From Mucilaginibacter sp. Bleaf8 (GTDB taxonomy: Bacteria; Bacteroidota; Bacteroidia; Sphingobacteriales; Sphingobacteriaceae), in contig NZ_JAHBBK010000001.1 of NCBI RefSeq assembly GCF_018390515.1, positions 372,001-436,000 on the forward strand: a stretch of 64,000 bases of DNA. The letters are read 5' to 3'. Shown one piece after another: positions 55,848 through 64,000 of the stretch. Made by a program: the position numbers and the translations under genes. Position 1 is the stretch's first letter, and the number at the start of each line of letters is the position of its first letter. Under the pieces are notes generated by a model. It did not search any database. It had not been told where the DNA came from and worked only from the letters and a program-made list of their open reading frames with translations.

Positions 55848-57047
55848 TTATCGCTTTAACAGTACCACCGTCCAGCTAAATATCACTGCCGACAACAACA
55901 AAATCATCTCAGCCGGTCCGGTAGACCTATGTGCAATATAAGTTAGATATAACGCTACTATGCCAGAACCTAAAAACAAACAGGCAAACAAGGCCAAAAC
56001 ACCACGCTTTGTTGTTTTAACTACATCCCGGAAAAGGTATACCGGAATAACAGTTAAGAACAGGGAAAAGGCAATCACATAAAAAACGCTATTTACAGTA
56101 AACCCTGTTATCAACGCAATGGTGGCCAATAACATAATGCCAATATTGATTTGCGTGAACTTGTTTTTATCAGGAGGCATCAAGTAACGGCCATATTTAT
56201 CAAAATATAACACCATGTCGCTAACCGGACCGGTAAACCATGTCCACAAAATCAGAATCAGGTACAAGGGAAATAAGAATGGAACCAGGCGGATAACCAC
56301 GTATATTCCTAAAAATAGTCCGAACCTGAATTTAGCGCCTTTCTCTTCCATCCAGTAAGAGAATTGCAGGAGCTTTCTGTAAAAGAAATTGGTAGCTTTA
56401 ATGGCCTGTACCATGCCCGCCCGAGCGTAATCAAATTCAGGATCAATACTCAATGCAACTGCAAAATGCTCTTTAGCTTTTTTAACATCGCCCAGCCGCA
56501 AGTAATAGTACCCAGTATTGGCTTGTGTAAGTTCACTTTCAGGATCATCGGCCAGCATATTTTCCAGCCTGTTAAAAGCTTCCTCGGCACGGCCGCTCTT
56601 GGTTTGAGCCATCGATAGCATATTGTTGCACATCGTGTTTTCCGGGTCAAGGTCTAACCCTTCCGTAGCATACGTTATAGCTTCGTCGTATCTGCCCAAG
56701 TCTATATACATAGCCGATTTTAAGCCGAAGTAACCGGCTTGGTATGGGTTTAAGCCTATAGCCTCGTCAATACGTTTTTCAGCAAGCTTGTACTCGTCGC
56801 GTTGTACGGCTAAACGTGCGTCGAGGTAATATAAAAAGTCATTCTCCGGATTTAAACCCAAACCTGTGTTGACTGCAATTTGTGCCCGTTTGTAATCCTT
56901 TTGTTTCAAATAGGCAGATGCCTGCAAACTATACAATTCGTCGGAATCTGGAAATTCAGCAAGTGCGGATGCAATCTTTTCAAGTGCCAAGTCAATCTTA
57001 TCGCGCTCAATGAGTGCCTGTATACGATTATAAAGCTGATAATCCAT
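55848..57047 (-). CDS. TPR protein with C-terminal membrane domain
   Basis: The 399-residue protein has TPR repeats in residues 1-225 (for example KRAQIAVNTGLGLNPENDFLYYLDARLAVQRDEY and YDEAITYATEGLDLDPENTMCNNMLSMAQTKSG). Four to five membrane helices follow from about residue 240 (FRFGLFLGIYVVIRLVPFLFPLYLILILW and later). The TPR part would face the cytoplasm. It follows the TPR-AAA ATPase gene with a 4-base gap on the same strand. The two proteins probably work together, perhaps as an ATPase recruited to a membrane TPR scaffold. That is inference; no function is known. Confidence 0.85.
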   Translation of the reverse strand: MDYQLYNRIQALIERDKIDLALEKIASALAEFPDSDELYSLQASAYLKQKDYKRAQIAVNTGLGLNPENDFLYYLDARLAVQRDEYKLAEKRIDEAIGLNPYQAGYFGLKSAMYIDLGRYDEAITYATEGLDLDPENTMCNNMLSMAQTKSGRAEEAFNRLENMLADDPESELTQANTGYYYLRLGDVKKAKEHFAVALSIDPEFDYARAGMVQAIKATNFFYRKLLQFSYWMEEKGAKFRFGLFLGIYVVIRLVPFLFPLYLILILWTWFTGPVSDMVLYFDKYGRYLMPPDKNKFTQINIGIMLLATIALITGFTVNSVFYVIAFSLFLTVIPVYLFRDVVKTTKRGVLALFACLFLGSGIVALYLTYIAHRSTGPAEMILLLSAVIFSWTVVLLKR

Positions 57048-57051
57048 TGGC

Positions 57052-58338
57052 CTACAGGTTCAGATAGCTTTTAATATCGTCGTAAATGCCCGATGTATTG
57101 GAATACAAAGCATAATTGCGTGCCGTGTTAAACCATTCTTTGGTAGATGGCCGCACTTTTTTAACGGCATCCAGTATATCATTCATCACCAGTTTCTCGA
57201 TTTTGCCCGACCGCATAGATTTCCGCAATTTGTCTTCCACGGCTAAATCAACCAGCAACTTCAAATCTGCACCGCTGAAACCATCTGTTTTTTGTGCGAT
57301 CTTCTGATAATCCATTGCCTCAGCAGGCTTGCTTTGCAGCATTAACTGCAAAATAATGGTACGGGCAGCTAAGTCTGGTGGCGGAACAAAGATGATGCGA
57401 TCAAACCGGCCAGGCCGTAAAAAAGCCGAATCAATATGCCAGGGCGAGTTAGTAGCGCCTAATATTAACAGGCCTTCATTTTGCTCGTTGATGCCGTCTA
57501 ATTCTTTTAAAAACTGATTGATCAGATTACGGCCTGCCGATTGTTTTAAATCGCTGCGCTTACTTCCCAATGCATCGATCTCATCAAAAAACATCACGCA
57601 GGGATTATTTTTGCGGGCGATCTCAAATTTTTCGTGCAGGTTCTTTTCACTGTTGCCCACCCACATATCCAGTATTTCTTCAATACCTACCGCCATAAAT
57701 TTAGACGAAATTTCGCCTGCAGTAGCTCGGGATAAGTAAGTTTTGCCGCAACCCGGCGGACCATACATCAATATGCCACCACCGGCTTTTTTGCCAAAGG
57801 CCTTAAATAAATCCGGATTAGCAAGCGGTTCGATGATCTTGATGCGAATCTCATCCTTAATATCGTCCATACCTCCAACCTGAGAGAAGTTGATATCCGG
57901 CTTTTCGAGGAAGACATCCGGCTCATATTCATTTACCTCGAAAGATGGTATTTTAAGTTGCCGTTCAATTTCTGCATCATGCCACTCGGGATATTTTACT
58001 ATATAGGCCTGATATTGTGCAATTGCATCTTCTGTATGGCCGGAACTAATAAGCAGTTGCAGGTAAGTAGACAATAACTCAGGCTCGTGATTATGGCCCA
58101 GCAATTCCTCACATATAATAATACCTGTAGAGTAGTTATTTAGCTTGAGATAACATTGAGCCAGTAATAGTTTTGTATCATCAGCGTTTTCGAAAGACAA
58201 GGCCCTATTAAGATGCTCTTTTGCCTTTTCAAAATCATTAATGGCAAAATATCCTTTGGCCACCTGCTTTCTTAAAATCACATTATCAGGGGTAATTTCA
58301 AGCGCTTTTTCCAGTTCTGCTAAAAGCTCTCTGTTCAT
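57052..58338 (-). CDS. TPR plus AAA+ ATPase
   Basis: The 428-residue protein has TPR-like repeats in residues 1-130 (YFAINDFEKAKEHLNRALSFENADDTKLLLAQCYLKLNNY). A classical AAA+ module starts near 150 (INFSQVGGMDDIKDEIRIKI). GPPGCGKTYLSRA is Walker A near 191, MFFDEIDALGSKR Walker B near 249, then GATNSPWHIDSAFLRPGRFDR with the arginine finger. This resembles the single AAA module of FtsH or spastin/Vps4-type unfoldases. The ATG at 58338 is chosen over TTG 58347. It is first in a two-gene unit with the TPR membrane protein. Role likely remodelling a protein at the inner membrane. Confidence 0.9.
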   Translation of the reverse strand: MNRELLAELEKALEITPDNVILRKQVAKGYFAINDFEKAKEHLNRALSFENADDTKLLLAQCYLKLNNYSTGIIICEELLGHNHEPELLSTYLQLLISSGHTEDAIAQYQAYIVKYPEWHDAEIERQLKIPSFEVNEYEPDVFLEKPDINFSQVGGMDDIKDEIRIKIIEPLANPDLFKAFGKKAGGGILMYGPPGCGKTYLSRATAGEISSKFMAVGIEEILDMWVGNSEKNLHEKFEIARKNNPCVMFFDEIDALGSKRSDLKQSAGRNLINQFLKELDGINEQNEGLLILGATNSPWHIDSAFLRPGRFDRIIFVPPPDLAARTIILQLMLQSKPAEAMDYQKIAQKTDGFSGADLKLLVDLAVEDKLRKSMRSGKIEKLVMNDILDAVKKVRPSTKEWFNTARNYALYSNTSGIYDDIKSYLNL

Positions 58339-58359
58339 TTTTATCAAGTTGATGTATAC

Positions 58360-58378
58360 AAACAGCCATTGGCTGTTT
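58360..58378 (-). repeat. Inverted repeat upstream of the TPR-AAA gene
   Basis: AAACAGCCA and TGGCTGTTT flank one base, forming a perfect 9-base inverted repeat about 20 bases upstream of the ATG at 58338. It could be an operator or a weak hairpin; nothing else identifies it. Confidence 0.45.
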
Positions 58379-58460
58379 ACACATGGGCTAAGATATTAAA
58401 AATACATGAACCCAAAATAAACAGAGAAGCCCCGGAACAAGGTTGTTACATGTACCAAAT

Positions 58461-59216
58461 TTAAAACTTTTCGGTAAGGTGCCGCCAATAACGTTTGGGT
58501 ATATGGCGCATGTGGAGCTTAGTATTTTTACGCGCCGGAATATTAACGCTTTTGAAATAATTTTGCCATAAGCGCTGGTATAAGCCTTCATTCTCGCTAA
58601 AAGCAGATATAACGTTTGAGGGACTGGAAGTCGAAAAATCAAGCGCTATGCATTGTACATCGTGTAGGTCATAATAAAGGCCATAGTTACGCTTCAAATC
58701 GTAAATGATCCACTTCTGATCGGTATACCGGTCTTTAAAATGGCGGCTTAGTAAAGGCAGCACGTTAAAATCGGGCTCAATAGCGGAATAAAAGGTGGTA
58801 TCGGCCAGTTCCTGAAAACGTATAAAAGCCTCCATCCTATGCTTTTCGCGGCGCACCATGCGCACCATTTCCGATAAGCGCAGTACATATTTATTGCCAT
58901 AATCTTCTTCCACATTATGTGGCGAATCAAACACATAGCGGATGTAGCCTACCAACATACTGTCCTCATCGTCCATATCGGCTAGGTGTGCTATATATAA
59001 ACGCTTCATGCCCTCGTTCGATAGTTTTTGCTGTAAACCTTTCAGCACCCGGGCAGCCCGGTTACTGTCCGTATATATTTGCAGCACATCTTCAAATAAA
59101 GCAGTGCTTAACCACTCTCCTTTCCGGATTTTCACATAGCTCAGTTTACGCTCATAGATCTCGAAAACTGCCGTTAAAAGGCCCTCAAATGTACCGTCAT
59201 ATATCAAAGTAGTCAT
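58461..59216 (-). CDS. TIGR03915/DUF4130-type DNA-metabolism protein
   Basis: The 251-residue protein matches the DUF4130 type often placed beside or fused to a uracil-DNA glycosylase and a radical SAM protein. Family-like segments are LIYDGTFEGLLTAVFEIYERK at the start, RLYIAHLADMDDEDSMLVGYIRYVFD and MVRMVRREKHRMEAFIRFQEL. The latter part has DRYTDQKWIIYDLKRNYGLYYDL, and the end is KYWRHL-like. Its enzymatic activity is unknown; a role in DNA repair or base modification is proposed from gene neighbourhood. It lies 2 bases after the radical SAM gene on the same strand. Confidence 0.88.
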   Translation of the reverse strand: MTTLIYDGTFEGLLTAVFEIYERKLSYVKIRKGEWLSTALFEDVLQIYTDSNRAARVLKGLQQKLSNEGMKRLYIAHLADMDDEDSMLVGYIRYVFDSPHNVEEDYGNKYVLRLSEMVRMVRREKHRMEAFIRFQELADTTFYSAIEPDFNVLPLLSRHFKDRYTDQKWIIYDLKRNYGLYYDLHDVQCIALDFSTSSPSNVISAFSENEGLYQRLWQNYFKSVNIPARKNTKLHMRHIPKRYWRHLTEKF

Positions 59217-59218
59217 GG

Positions 59219-60475
59219 CTAAAACAGGTTAAGTTGTGTGGTTGCGGCTTTAATGTATTTGCTTTGCGATTGGGAAAGGATGTATTGCTTAATGGCAGTG
59301 CCTGTCAAATCGCGCCTTTCAAAACTATTACTGTTACAAGTGATAAAGTATTTGGCACGATTTACCGCTATACCGATTTTTTTAAGCTGCTCCCAGTTAA
59401 GCTTACCAAACATACGTGCGCTCACAATTTTTTGGGCTGATTGTACGCCAATGCCGGGCACACGAAGTATCAACTGCAAGTCGGCTTTATTAATATCAAT
59501 TGGGAACGCTTGCAAATTGCGCAATGCCCAGCCTAATTTGGGGTCAATATCTAAATCCAGATGTGGATTATGCTGATCAACAATCTCACTCACATGAAAG
59601 CCGTAAAAGCGCATGAGCCAATCGGCCTGGTACAAGCGGTTTTCGCGTACCATGGGCACACTGGTATTGAGCGCAGGTAAGCGGCTATCGCTTAAAACGG
59701 GCACATAACCCGAATAGTAAACACGCTTTAAATTGAAATTCTTGTAAAAGTGGTTAGCCGTATACAATATTTGCTGGTCATTCTCGGGCGTGGCGCCAAT
59801 AATTACCTGCGTACTTTGCCCGGCGGGTGCAAACTGGGGTGCTTTTTTAAACAGCGCTTTTTCTTCGGTTCGCTGTATAATCTCTTTTTTCAAAAAGTTC
59901 ATCGGCTGTATCATGTCCTGGCGGTTCTTGTCGGGTGCCAGCAGCTTCAGCCCTTCTTCTGTCGGCATCTCCAGGTTTACGCTCAGTCGGTCGGCATATA
60001 AGCCGGCTTCACGCATCAGCTCATCACTGGCACCGGGAATAGATTTGAGGTGGATGTAGCCATTGAACTTATGCTCGGTACGTAATTTTTTGGCAATGCG
60101 TACCAACCTTTCCATCGTATAATCGGCATTGTAAAAAATACCTGAACTTAAAAACAAGCCCTCTATATAATTGCGCCGGTAAAAATTGATGGTCAGATCA
60201 ACTACCTCCTGCACGGTAAAGGCCGCTCGTTTAATGTCGTTACTTTTACGCGACACGCAATAAGCACAATCAAAAATACAGTGGTTGGTCAACAAAATTT
60301 TAAGCAGCGATACACATCTGCCGTCTTCTGTATAAGTATGGCAAATGCCATTACTGGCATTACCCAACCCCTTATTTTCGTTTTTACGCTTGCTTCCACT
60401 TGATGCACAGGATACATCATACTTAGCAGCATCAGCTAAAATATTCAGTTTTTCGGTTATACGATCTGCATTCAT
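59219..60475 (-). CDS. Radical SAM protein of the putative DNA repair/modification type
   Basis: The 418-residue protein has LTNHCIFDCAYCVSRKSND near residue 62-78 with the CxxxCxxC radical SAM cysteines. GLFLSSGIFYNADYTMERL, GYIHLKSIPGA and a C-terminal helix-hairpin-helix (LILRVPGIGVQSAQKIVSAR near 335-352) follow. This combination matches the TIGR03916 group of putative DNA modification/repair proteins. The HhH motif indicates non-specific DNA binding. Its partner downstream is the TIGR03915-type protein. ATG at 60475 is chosen over an upstream in-frame start at 60505 because a TATTTTTG box lies between the two. Activity is not established for the family. Confidence 0.9.
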   Translation of the reverse strand: MNADRITEKLNILADAAKYDVSCASSGSKRKNENKGLGNASNGICHTYTEDGRCVSLLKILLTNHCIFDCAYCVSRKSNDIKRAAFTVQEVVDLTINFYRRNYIEGLFLSSGIFYNADYTMERLVRIAKKLRTEHKFNGYIHLKSIPGASDELMREAGLYADRLSVNLEMPTEEGLKLLAPDKNRQDMIQPMNFLKKEIIQRTEEKALFKKAPQFAPAGQSTQVIIGATPENDQQILYTANHFYKNFNLKRVYYSGYVPVLSDSRLPALNTSVPMVRENRLYQADWLMRFYGFHVSEIVDQHNPHLDLDIDPKLGWALRNLQAFPIDINKADLQLILRVPGIGVQSAQKIVSARMFGKLNWEQLKKIGIAVNRAKYFITCNSNSFERRDLTGTAIKQYILSQSQSKYIKAATTQLNLF

Positions 60476-60481
60476 ACCAAT

Positions 60482-60489
60482 CAAAAATA
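60482..60489 (-). promoter_or_regulatory. TAnnTTTG -7 box of the radical SAM repair operon
   Basis: The complement reads TATTTTTG and ends 6 bases before the ATG at 60475. No -33 element is clear. Confidence 0.5.
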
Positions 60490-60569
60490 CTAATATTTTT
60501 AGCATATTAGATATGGTAAGAAAAAAACTTTACAACCTGCAATTGGTTTAAAGCTAAAACTAAGTGATT

Positions 60570-60983
60570 ATGGAAAAAGTATACACGGCGGTTGTAACTG
60601 CCAAAGGCGGCCGCGATGGTCATATCCAATCTTCTGATAGTGTGGTTGACCTTGATTTAAGAAAGCCGAAAGAAATGGGTGGAGAAGGTGGCAGCTATAC
60701 CAACCCCGAACAGTTGTTTGCCGGTGCTTATGGCGCCTGTTATTTAGGCGCTTTAGGATCAGTTGCTAAATTAGAGGGTACCGATGTAAGCGAAGCCACT
60801 GCCGAAGTACATGTAAGCTTTAATAAAGATGGTAATGCTTATGCGTTATCAGCCGAACTGCATGTGCACATACCGGGTCAAAGCTTGGAAGATACGCAGA
60901 AACTGGCTGATAAAGCCCATCGAGCATGTCCATATTCCAAGGCGGTTAGAGGCAATATTGATGTAAAAGTAGTTGCTGTGTAA
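60570..60983 (+). CDS. ohr: Organic hydroperoxide resistance protein (Ohr/OsmC family)
   Basis: The 137-residue thiol peroxidase reduces organic hydroperoxides in the cytoplasm. It begins KVYTAVVTAKGGRDGHIQS. AGAYGACYLGAL near residue 57 and HRACPYSKAVRG near 121 give the two catalytic Cys residues. TNPEQLFAGA is the Ohr signature. The ATG at 60570 is chosen; an in-frame GTG at 60564 would add two residues. It converges with bioB over a shared hairpin. No OhrR-type regulator gene is adjacent. Confidence 0.93.
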   Translation: MEKVYTAVVTAKGGRDGHIQSSDSVVDLDLRKPKEMGGEGGSYTNPEQLFAGAYGACYLGALGSVAKLEGTDVSEATAEVHVSFNKDGNAYALSAELHVHIPGQSLEDTQKLADKAHRACPYSKAVRGNIDVKVVAV

Positions 60984-61020
60984 ATGGCCGGGACAAGAAA
61001 TGCTACAGCATATGTATAAA

Positions 61021-61058
61021 GTTTTCACTGCGAAATAGCTTTACTCCGCAGTGAAAAC
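61021..61058. terminator. Bidirectional terminator between ohr and bioB
   Basis: GTTTTCACTGCG (61021-61032) is perfectly complementary to CGCAGTGAAAAC (61047-61058), with a 14-base loop. Confidence 0.75.
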
Positions 61059-61072
61059 AAATGCTTTTTTAA

Positions 61073-62083
61073 TTATATTTCTGCAACTACTTCCTGTACC
61101 GCTGCTTTTTGATTAGGGCGACCGTCTTTAAACGCAGCCTTTGGTTTTAAACCTAACAGCTCAAACATAGCCATATCAGTATCAAAATCAGGGTTTGGTG
61201 TAGTTAATAATTTTTCGCCTGCAAATATAGAGCTGGCACCAGCCATAAAACACAAGGCTTGCTCAACCATACTCATCTCGGTACGGCCTGCAGATAAACG
61301 CACAGCAGTTTTAGGCATAATGATACGTGCTGTAGAAATCATGCGCACCATATCCCATACAGATACACGCGGCTGATCGGCCAGTGGCGTACCTTGCACA
61401 GGCACCAAAGCGTTCACCGGAACAGATTCTGGATGCTTAGGTAAGTTAGACAGTGTTTTCAGCATCGAGATGCGATCTTCCACCGTTTCACCTAAACCGA
61501 TAATGCCGCCGCTGCAAACGGTAATCTTAGCTTTACGCACGTTTTCTAAAGTCTGTAAGCGCTCGTCATAGGTACGGGTGGTGATGATGCGTTTGTAATC
61601 TTCTTCCGATGTATCGAGGTTATGGTTGTAAGCGTACAAACCGGCATCGGCCAGGCGTTGCGCCTGATGCTCGTTCAGCATACCCAGGGTACAGCAAACT
61701 TCCATGTCCAGCTCGTTTACAGCCTTTACCATTTCAATTACTTTATCAAAGTCGCGGTTGTCGCGCACTTCGCGCCAGGCGGCCCCCATGCACAAGCGTG
61801 ATGCACCGCCTGCTTTTGCTTTTTGGGCAGCGGCAACAACTTCTTCTTTAGGTAAAATGGCGTGCACATTTACACCGGTTTGGTAACGGGCTGCCTGCGG
61901 GCAATAAGCGCAATCTTCAGGGCAACCGCCGGTTTTAACTGAGATTAATGAGCTAATCTGCACTTCGGCATGGTTATGATTTTCGCGGTGTACGGTTGCT
62001 GCACGGTAAATCAGGTCCAGTAGCGGAGTATGATATATTTCTGAAATTTCTTCCTTGGTCCAGTCGTGTCTTACTTCAGTCAT
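61073..62083 (-). CDS. bioB: Biotin synthase
   Basis: The 336-residue radical SAM enzyme inserts sulphur into dethiobiotin. [16 protein letters not shown] near residue 52-66 holds the CxxxCxxC cluster motif. [43 protein letters not shown] and [14 protein letters not shown] follow in canonical order, and [10 protein letters not shown] gives the second-cluster Arg. It is complete, and the alanine-rich tail is normal. No other biotin gene is adjacent. A TAAATTTG box lies 26 bases upstream, inside the end of mgtE. Confidence 0.98.
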   Translation of the reverse strand: MTEVRHDWTKEEISEIYHTPLLDLIYRAATVHRENHNHAEVQISSLISVKTGGCPEDCAYCPQAARYQTGVNVHAILPKEEVVAAAQKAKAGGASRLCMGAAWREVRDNRDFDKVIEMVKAVNELDMEVCCTLGMLNEHQAQRLADAGLYAYNHNLDTSEEDYKRIITTRTYDERLQTLENVRKAKITVCSGGIIGLGETVEDRISMLKTLSNLPKHPESVPVNALVPVQGTPLADQPRVSVWDMVRMISTARIIMPKTAVRLSAGRTEMSMVEQALCFMAGASSIFAGEKLLTTPNPDFDTDMAMFELLGLKPKAAFKDGRPNQKAAVQEVVAEI

Positions 62084-62109
62084 ACGTGTGTTTAATGTTA
62101 AGAAGTGCC

Positions 62110-62117
62110 AAATTTAT
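62110..62117 (-). promoter_or_regulatory. TAnnTTTG -7 box of bioB
   Basis: The complement reads TAAATTTG, overlapping the mgtE stop region. It gives a leader of about 20 bases. No BirA-type operator palindrome or -33 element was recognised. Confidence 0.45.
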
Positions 62118-63463
62118 AATAAAAGCTTTGAAGCTAACCATAGCGGCAGCAAAAAGCCTATACAATCCGTAAAAGTAGTGATAATAATAGATGATGCAAC
62201 CGCCGGATCAATACCTACCCGTTTAAGCAGCATCGGGATGGATGCACCGGTTAAACCTGCAATAATAAGATTGCCTGTCATGGCCAAAAACATCACCAAA
62301 CCCAACATCGGGTTGGCATCATAAAAATAAGCTACTGCAAATACAATGGCTCCGCTGGTAGCGCCATTAATCATGCCTACCAAAAATTCTTTCAGTATGG
62401 TAATGTAAGCTTGATTATCTGTCAGGTCGGTTAACGATATACGCCTTACGGTAACGGCTAAGGCCTGCGTAGCGGCATTACCGCCCATGCCCGCAATAAT
62501 TACAATATAGGCAGCAACAATAGGCAGCCTCTTAGCTGTATCATCAAAACTGCGTATTACAGATGCAGCCAAAAAGGCTGTACCCAAGTTGATTATAAGC
62601 CAAGGCAAACGGCTTTTAACGGCATCTTGCCAGGTTCCGCTCAATTGTTCGTCTTCCGATACGCCCGAAATTTTTAAGATATCTTCGGTATTTTCCTCTT
62701 CCAATACGTCAATAATATCGTCAACCGTGATGCGGCCCAGCAGTTTCATGCTGGTATCTACAACCGGAATACTGGTTAGGTTATATTGTGATATCAGCTT
62801 GGCAACTTCTTCCTGATCCAGGTCTGCGTTTACATATACAAAATCTGTTTTGATCAGGTCCTGAACGCGTAATTGCTTTTTAGCTTTAATCAGATCCTTG
62901 ATAGAGAGTATGCCCTGCAATACATCCTGTTCGTTAACTGCGTAAAGCGTATAAAATTCCTCCATTTGTTCCGACTGGTGGATGATCTCTTCTATCGCTT
63001 CATTTTTGGTCAGCGTAACGTTCACCTTAATCAGTTCGGTGTTCATCAACCCGCCAGCCGTATCTTCCTGGTAGGTCATCAGGTTTCGGATGTTGCTGGC
63101 ATCCTCATGGCCTATCTCATCTAAAATCTCCTGCTGATCGCTTTCATCCAGTTGTGAAATGATGTCAGTGGCATCATCATAATCCAGCTCTTTTACAATC
63201 TCGGTACGTCTTTCTTTACCAAGATTTACCAGCAATTCTTCGGGATGGCTCTCTTCGTCCATTTCCGAGATCACTTCTGAAGCTATTTCAGTAGGAAGGA
63301 TATTGATGATAAGCTCACGCTCTTCTGGACCAAGCCGGTCGAAAAGAATAGCAATCTCTGAGGCATGATACTGACTGAGAACCTGTTGCACTTCTGCCTC
63401 TGTACTTTCCAAGGCAGCCTTAACACGCAAAAGGTCTGATTTATCAATATCAAAAGACGACAT
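62114..63463 (-). CDS. mgtE: Magnesium transporter MgtE
   Basis: The 449-residue protein has the MgtE order. An N-terminal superhelical domain comes first (SQYHASEIAILFDRLGPEERELIINILP and repeated EIxxEM-like helices), then two CBS domains near 135-255 (FYTLYAVNEQDVLQGILSIKDL; LTSIPVVDTSMKLLGRITVDDIIDVL). Five membrane helices follow from about 285 with MGGNAATQALAVTVR, the conserved pore segment. It brings magnesium in down the potential and closes when the cytosolic side binds magnesium. The ATG at 63463 is preferred over TTG 63481. Confidence 0.95.
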   Translation of the reverse strand: MSSFDIDKSDLLRVKAALESTEAEVQQVLSQYHASEIAILFDRLGPEERELIINILPTEIASEVISEMDEESHPEELLVNLGKERRTEIVKELDYDDATDIISQLDESDQQEILDEIGHEDASNIRNLMTYQEDTAGGLMNTELIKVNVTLTKNEAIEEIIHQSEQMEEFYTLYAVNEQDVLQGILSIKDLIKAKKQLRVQDLIKTDFVYVNADLDQEEVAKLISQYNLTSIPVVDTSMKLLGRITVDDIIDVLEEENTEDILKISGVSEDEQLSGTWQDAVKSRLPWLIINLGTAFLAASVIRSFDDTAKRLPIVAAYIVIIAGMGGNAATQALAVTVRRISLTDLTDNQAYITILKEFLVGMINGATSGAIVFAVAYFYDANPMLGLVMFLAMTGNLIIAGLTGASIPMLLKRVGIDPAVASSIIITTFTDCIGFLLPLWLASKLLL

Positions 63464-63505
63464 ACACGCCCAAGTTAACAAAATATGGCCAATAGGGCAA
63501 TAAAA

Positions 63506-63529
63506 AAGGGCAATATTGCTATTGCCCTT
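63506..63529 (-). terminator. Terminator of the 92-residue gene
   Basis: AAGGGCAATA (63506-63515) pairs perfectly with TATTGCCCTT (63520-63529) over a 4-base loop. Read on the minus strand it ends in TTTTTT. Confidence 0.8.
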
Positions 63530-63558
63530 CCTTTAATCTTTGGTATAAGTGTTGTTCG

Positions 63559-63837
63559 TTAAGCTACTTTCTGAAGTTTATAAGAAGTATTATCGTGATT
63601 TATAACTAACTGATTTTGGTCGATAGACTCGATCATGATCTTACGCTCGCCCAAACGGTCATAGTTATGAATCAATAAATACAGACTTTCCTCATTTTTA
63701 ATTAAACGAAATGGTGATACGATAGTACCCGCCGGCTTGGTTTCCTTAAAAAAGCTGATTTTCAAAAGATGCTTAACAAAATCAAACTCGAATCTTTTCT
63801 CGTCTTCGAGATAGATTCCAATAGGTAATCCGCTCAT
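63559..63837 (-). CDS. Small hypothetical protein
   Basis: I do not recognise this 92-residue protein. It begins SGLPIGIYLEDEKRFEFDFV and has alternating beta-like and charged stretches (AGTIVSPFRLIKNEESLYLLIHNYDRLGERKIMIES). It ends with LVINHDNTSYKLQKVA. There is no signal peptide or membrane segment. The beta-rich pattern suggests a small folded cytoplasmic domain. It is a single-gene unit with its own terminator on the minus strand, upstream of mgtE. Coding is supported by codon use and the neighbouring terminator. Confidence 0.7.
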   Translation of the reverse strand: MSGLPIGIYLEDEKRFEFDFVKHLLKISFFKETKPAGTIVSPFRLIKNEESLYLLIHNYDRLGERKIMIESIDQNQLVINHDNTSYKLQKVA

Positions 63838-63897
63838 GTTTTTATTAGGTTAGAAGATGTAAATGTTGTATACTAAGTTAACGCATTGCATCATTAA

Positions 63898-63914
63898 AAG
63901 CAAGTTTTTTGCTT
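63898..63914 (-). terminator. Weak hairpin at window end
   Basis: AAGCAA pairs with TTGCTT over 5 bases, followed on the minus strand by a short T-rich stretch. It may end the gene that enters from the right. Confidence 0.35.
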
Positions 63915-63931
63915 ATTAATTTTTTATGCAA

Positions 63932-64000
63932 TCAGCCGCCGATATAATATTGAATATGGATATTACTAATACCTTCAAAACGGCCAATTGTTTGATTAAC
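63932..64000 (-). CDS. Possible C-terminus of a gene entering from the right
   Basis: The minus strand is open for 22 codons from the window end to a TGA at 63932-63934 (peptide end SNIHIQYYIGG). A hairpin follows. The plus strand is also open from an ATG at 63957 to the window end, so the choice of strand is not certain. No family can be named from so short a piece. Confidence 0.35.
   Translation of the reverse strand, partial: VNQTIGRFEGISNIHIQYYIGG

Noticed and set aside
60482..60489. Radical SAM gene starting at 60505
   Set aside because: The longer start would include the promoter box and a hydrophobic stretch absent from the family; MNADRITEKL at 60475 is standard.

Overview
The window is ordinary chromosomal DNA of a Bacteroidota bacterium, most probably a member of the Sphingobacteriaceae (Mucilaginibacter/Pedobacter type). 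This is inferred from recognisable protein variants (MerR-type regulator, LptD-like barrel, DUF4142 lipoprotein, futalosine-route menaquinone genes), from an AT-leaning composition, and from repeated TAnnTTTG boxes, the -7 element of the Bacteroidota primary sigma factor. Genes are dense, most transcription units end in clear hairpins, and I see no tRNA, rRNA, CRISPR array, insertion sequence, integrase or phage gene.

Layout. 1-4.0 kb: truncated ComEC channel, MerR regulator, D-Ala-D-Ala ligase, hotdog thioesterase. 4.0-7.7 kb: an HD-domain/CoaD-like fusion, then rpsO and pnp. 7.8-11.1 kb: small hypothetical, rpe, serC and a short serA. 11.1-15.9 kb (minus): beta-CASP nuclease, MsbA-type ABC exporter, coiled-coil membrane protein, SAM hydrolase. 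15.9-19.4 kb: phoH, purC, STAS protein, RNase Z. 19.4-26.7 kb: an envelope block (MlaD, amidase, LptD), then cinA and a 2-oxoacid dehydrogenase E2. 26.7-29.6 kb (minus): deacetylase, GT2 transferase and GT87-like membrane protein in one overlapping operon. 29.8-35.0 kb (minus): methionine and sulphur genes. 35.3-37.8 kb: mqnE, histidine phosphatase, mqnA. 38-45 kb: secreted PepSY-like protein, fused OtsAB, 1-Cys peroxiredoxin, cold-shock protein, MFS transporter, hemF, lipoprotein. 45-50 kb: gyrA and two exported TPR proteins. 50.3-58.3 kb: DUF4142 lipoprotein, ppc, FUSC protein, TPR membrane protein, TPR-AAA ATPase. 58.4-60.5 kb: a poorly characterised DNA-repair/modification pair. 60.5-64 kb: ohr, bioB, mgtE, a small hypothetical and a probable gene end.

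The most striking region is the leader of the metY-metX-hom operon (33442-33877, minus strand). A promoter with both boxes is followed by two small hairpins, a SAM-I (S-box) riboswitch, and then an unannotated 35-codon ORF whose last seven residues are Cys-Met-Cys-Met-Cys-Cys-Cys before the stop. Segments overlapping and following this ORF can form alternative pairings. I read this as a candidate tandem control region, in which SAM is sensed by RNA and cysteine/methionine supply by a leader peptide. Other points of interest are the HD-CoaD fusion, the radical-SAM plus TIGR03915-type pair, a phosphatase inside the menaquinone operon, five genes whose start codon lies only 4-6 bases after a perfect TAnnTTTG box (candidate leaderless mRNAs), and two long perfect palindromes between convergent genes.

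The organism appears aerobic or microaerobic (oxygen-dependent HemF, Ohr and 1-Cys peroxiredoxin). It makes menaquinone by the futalosine route and biotin, and makes methionine by direct sulfhydrylation.
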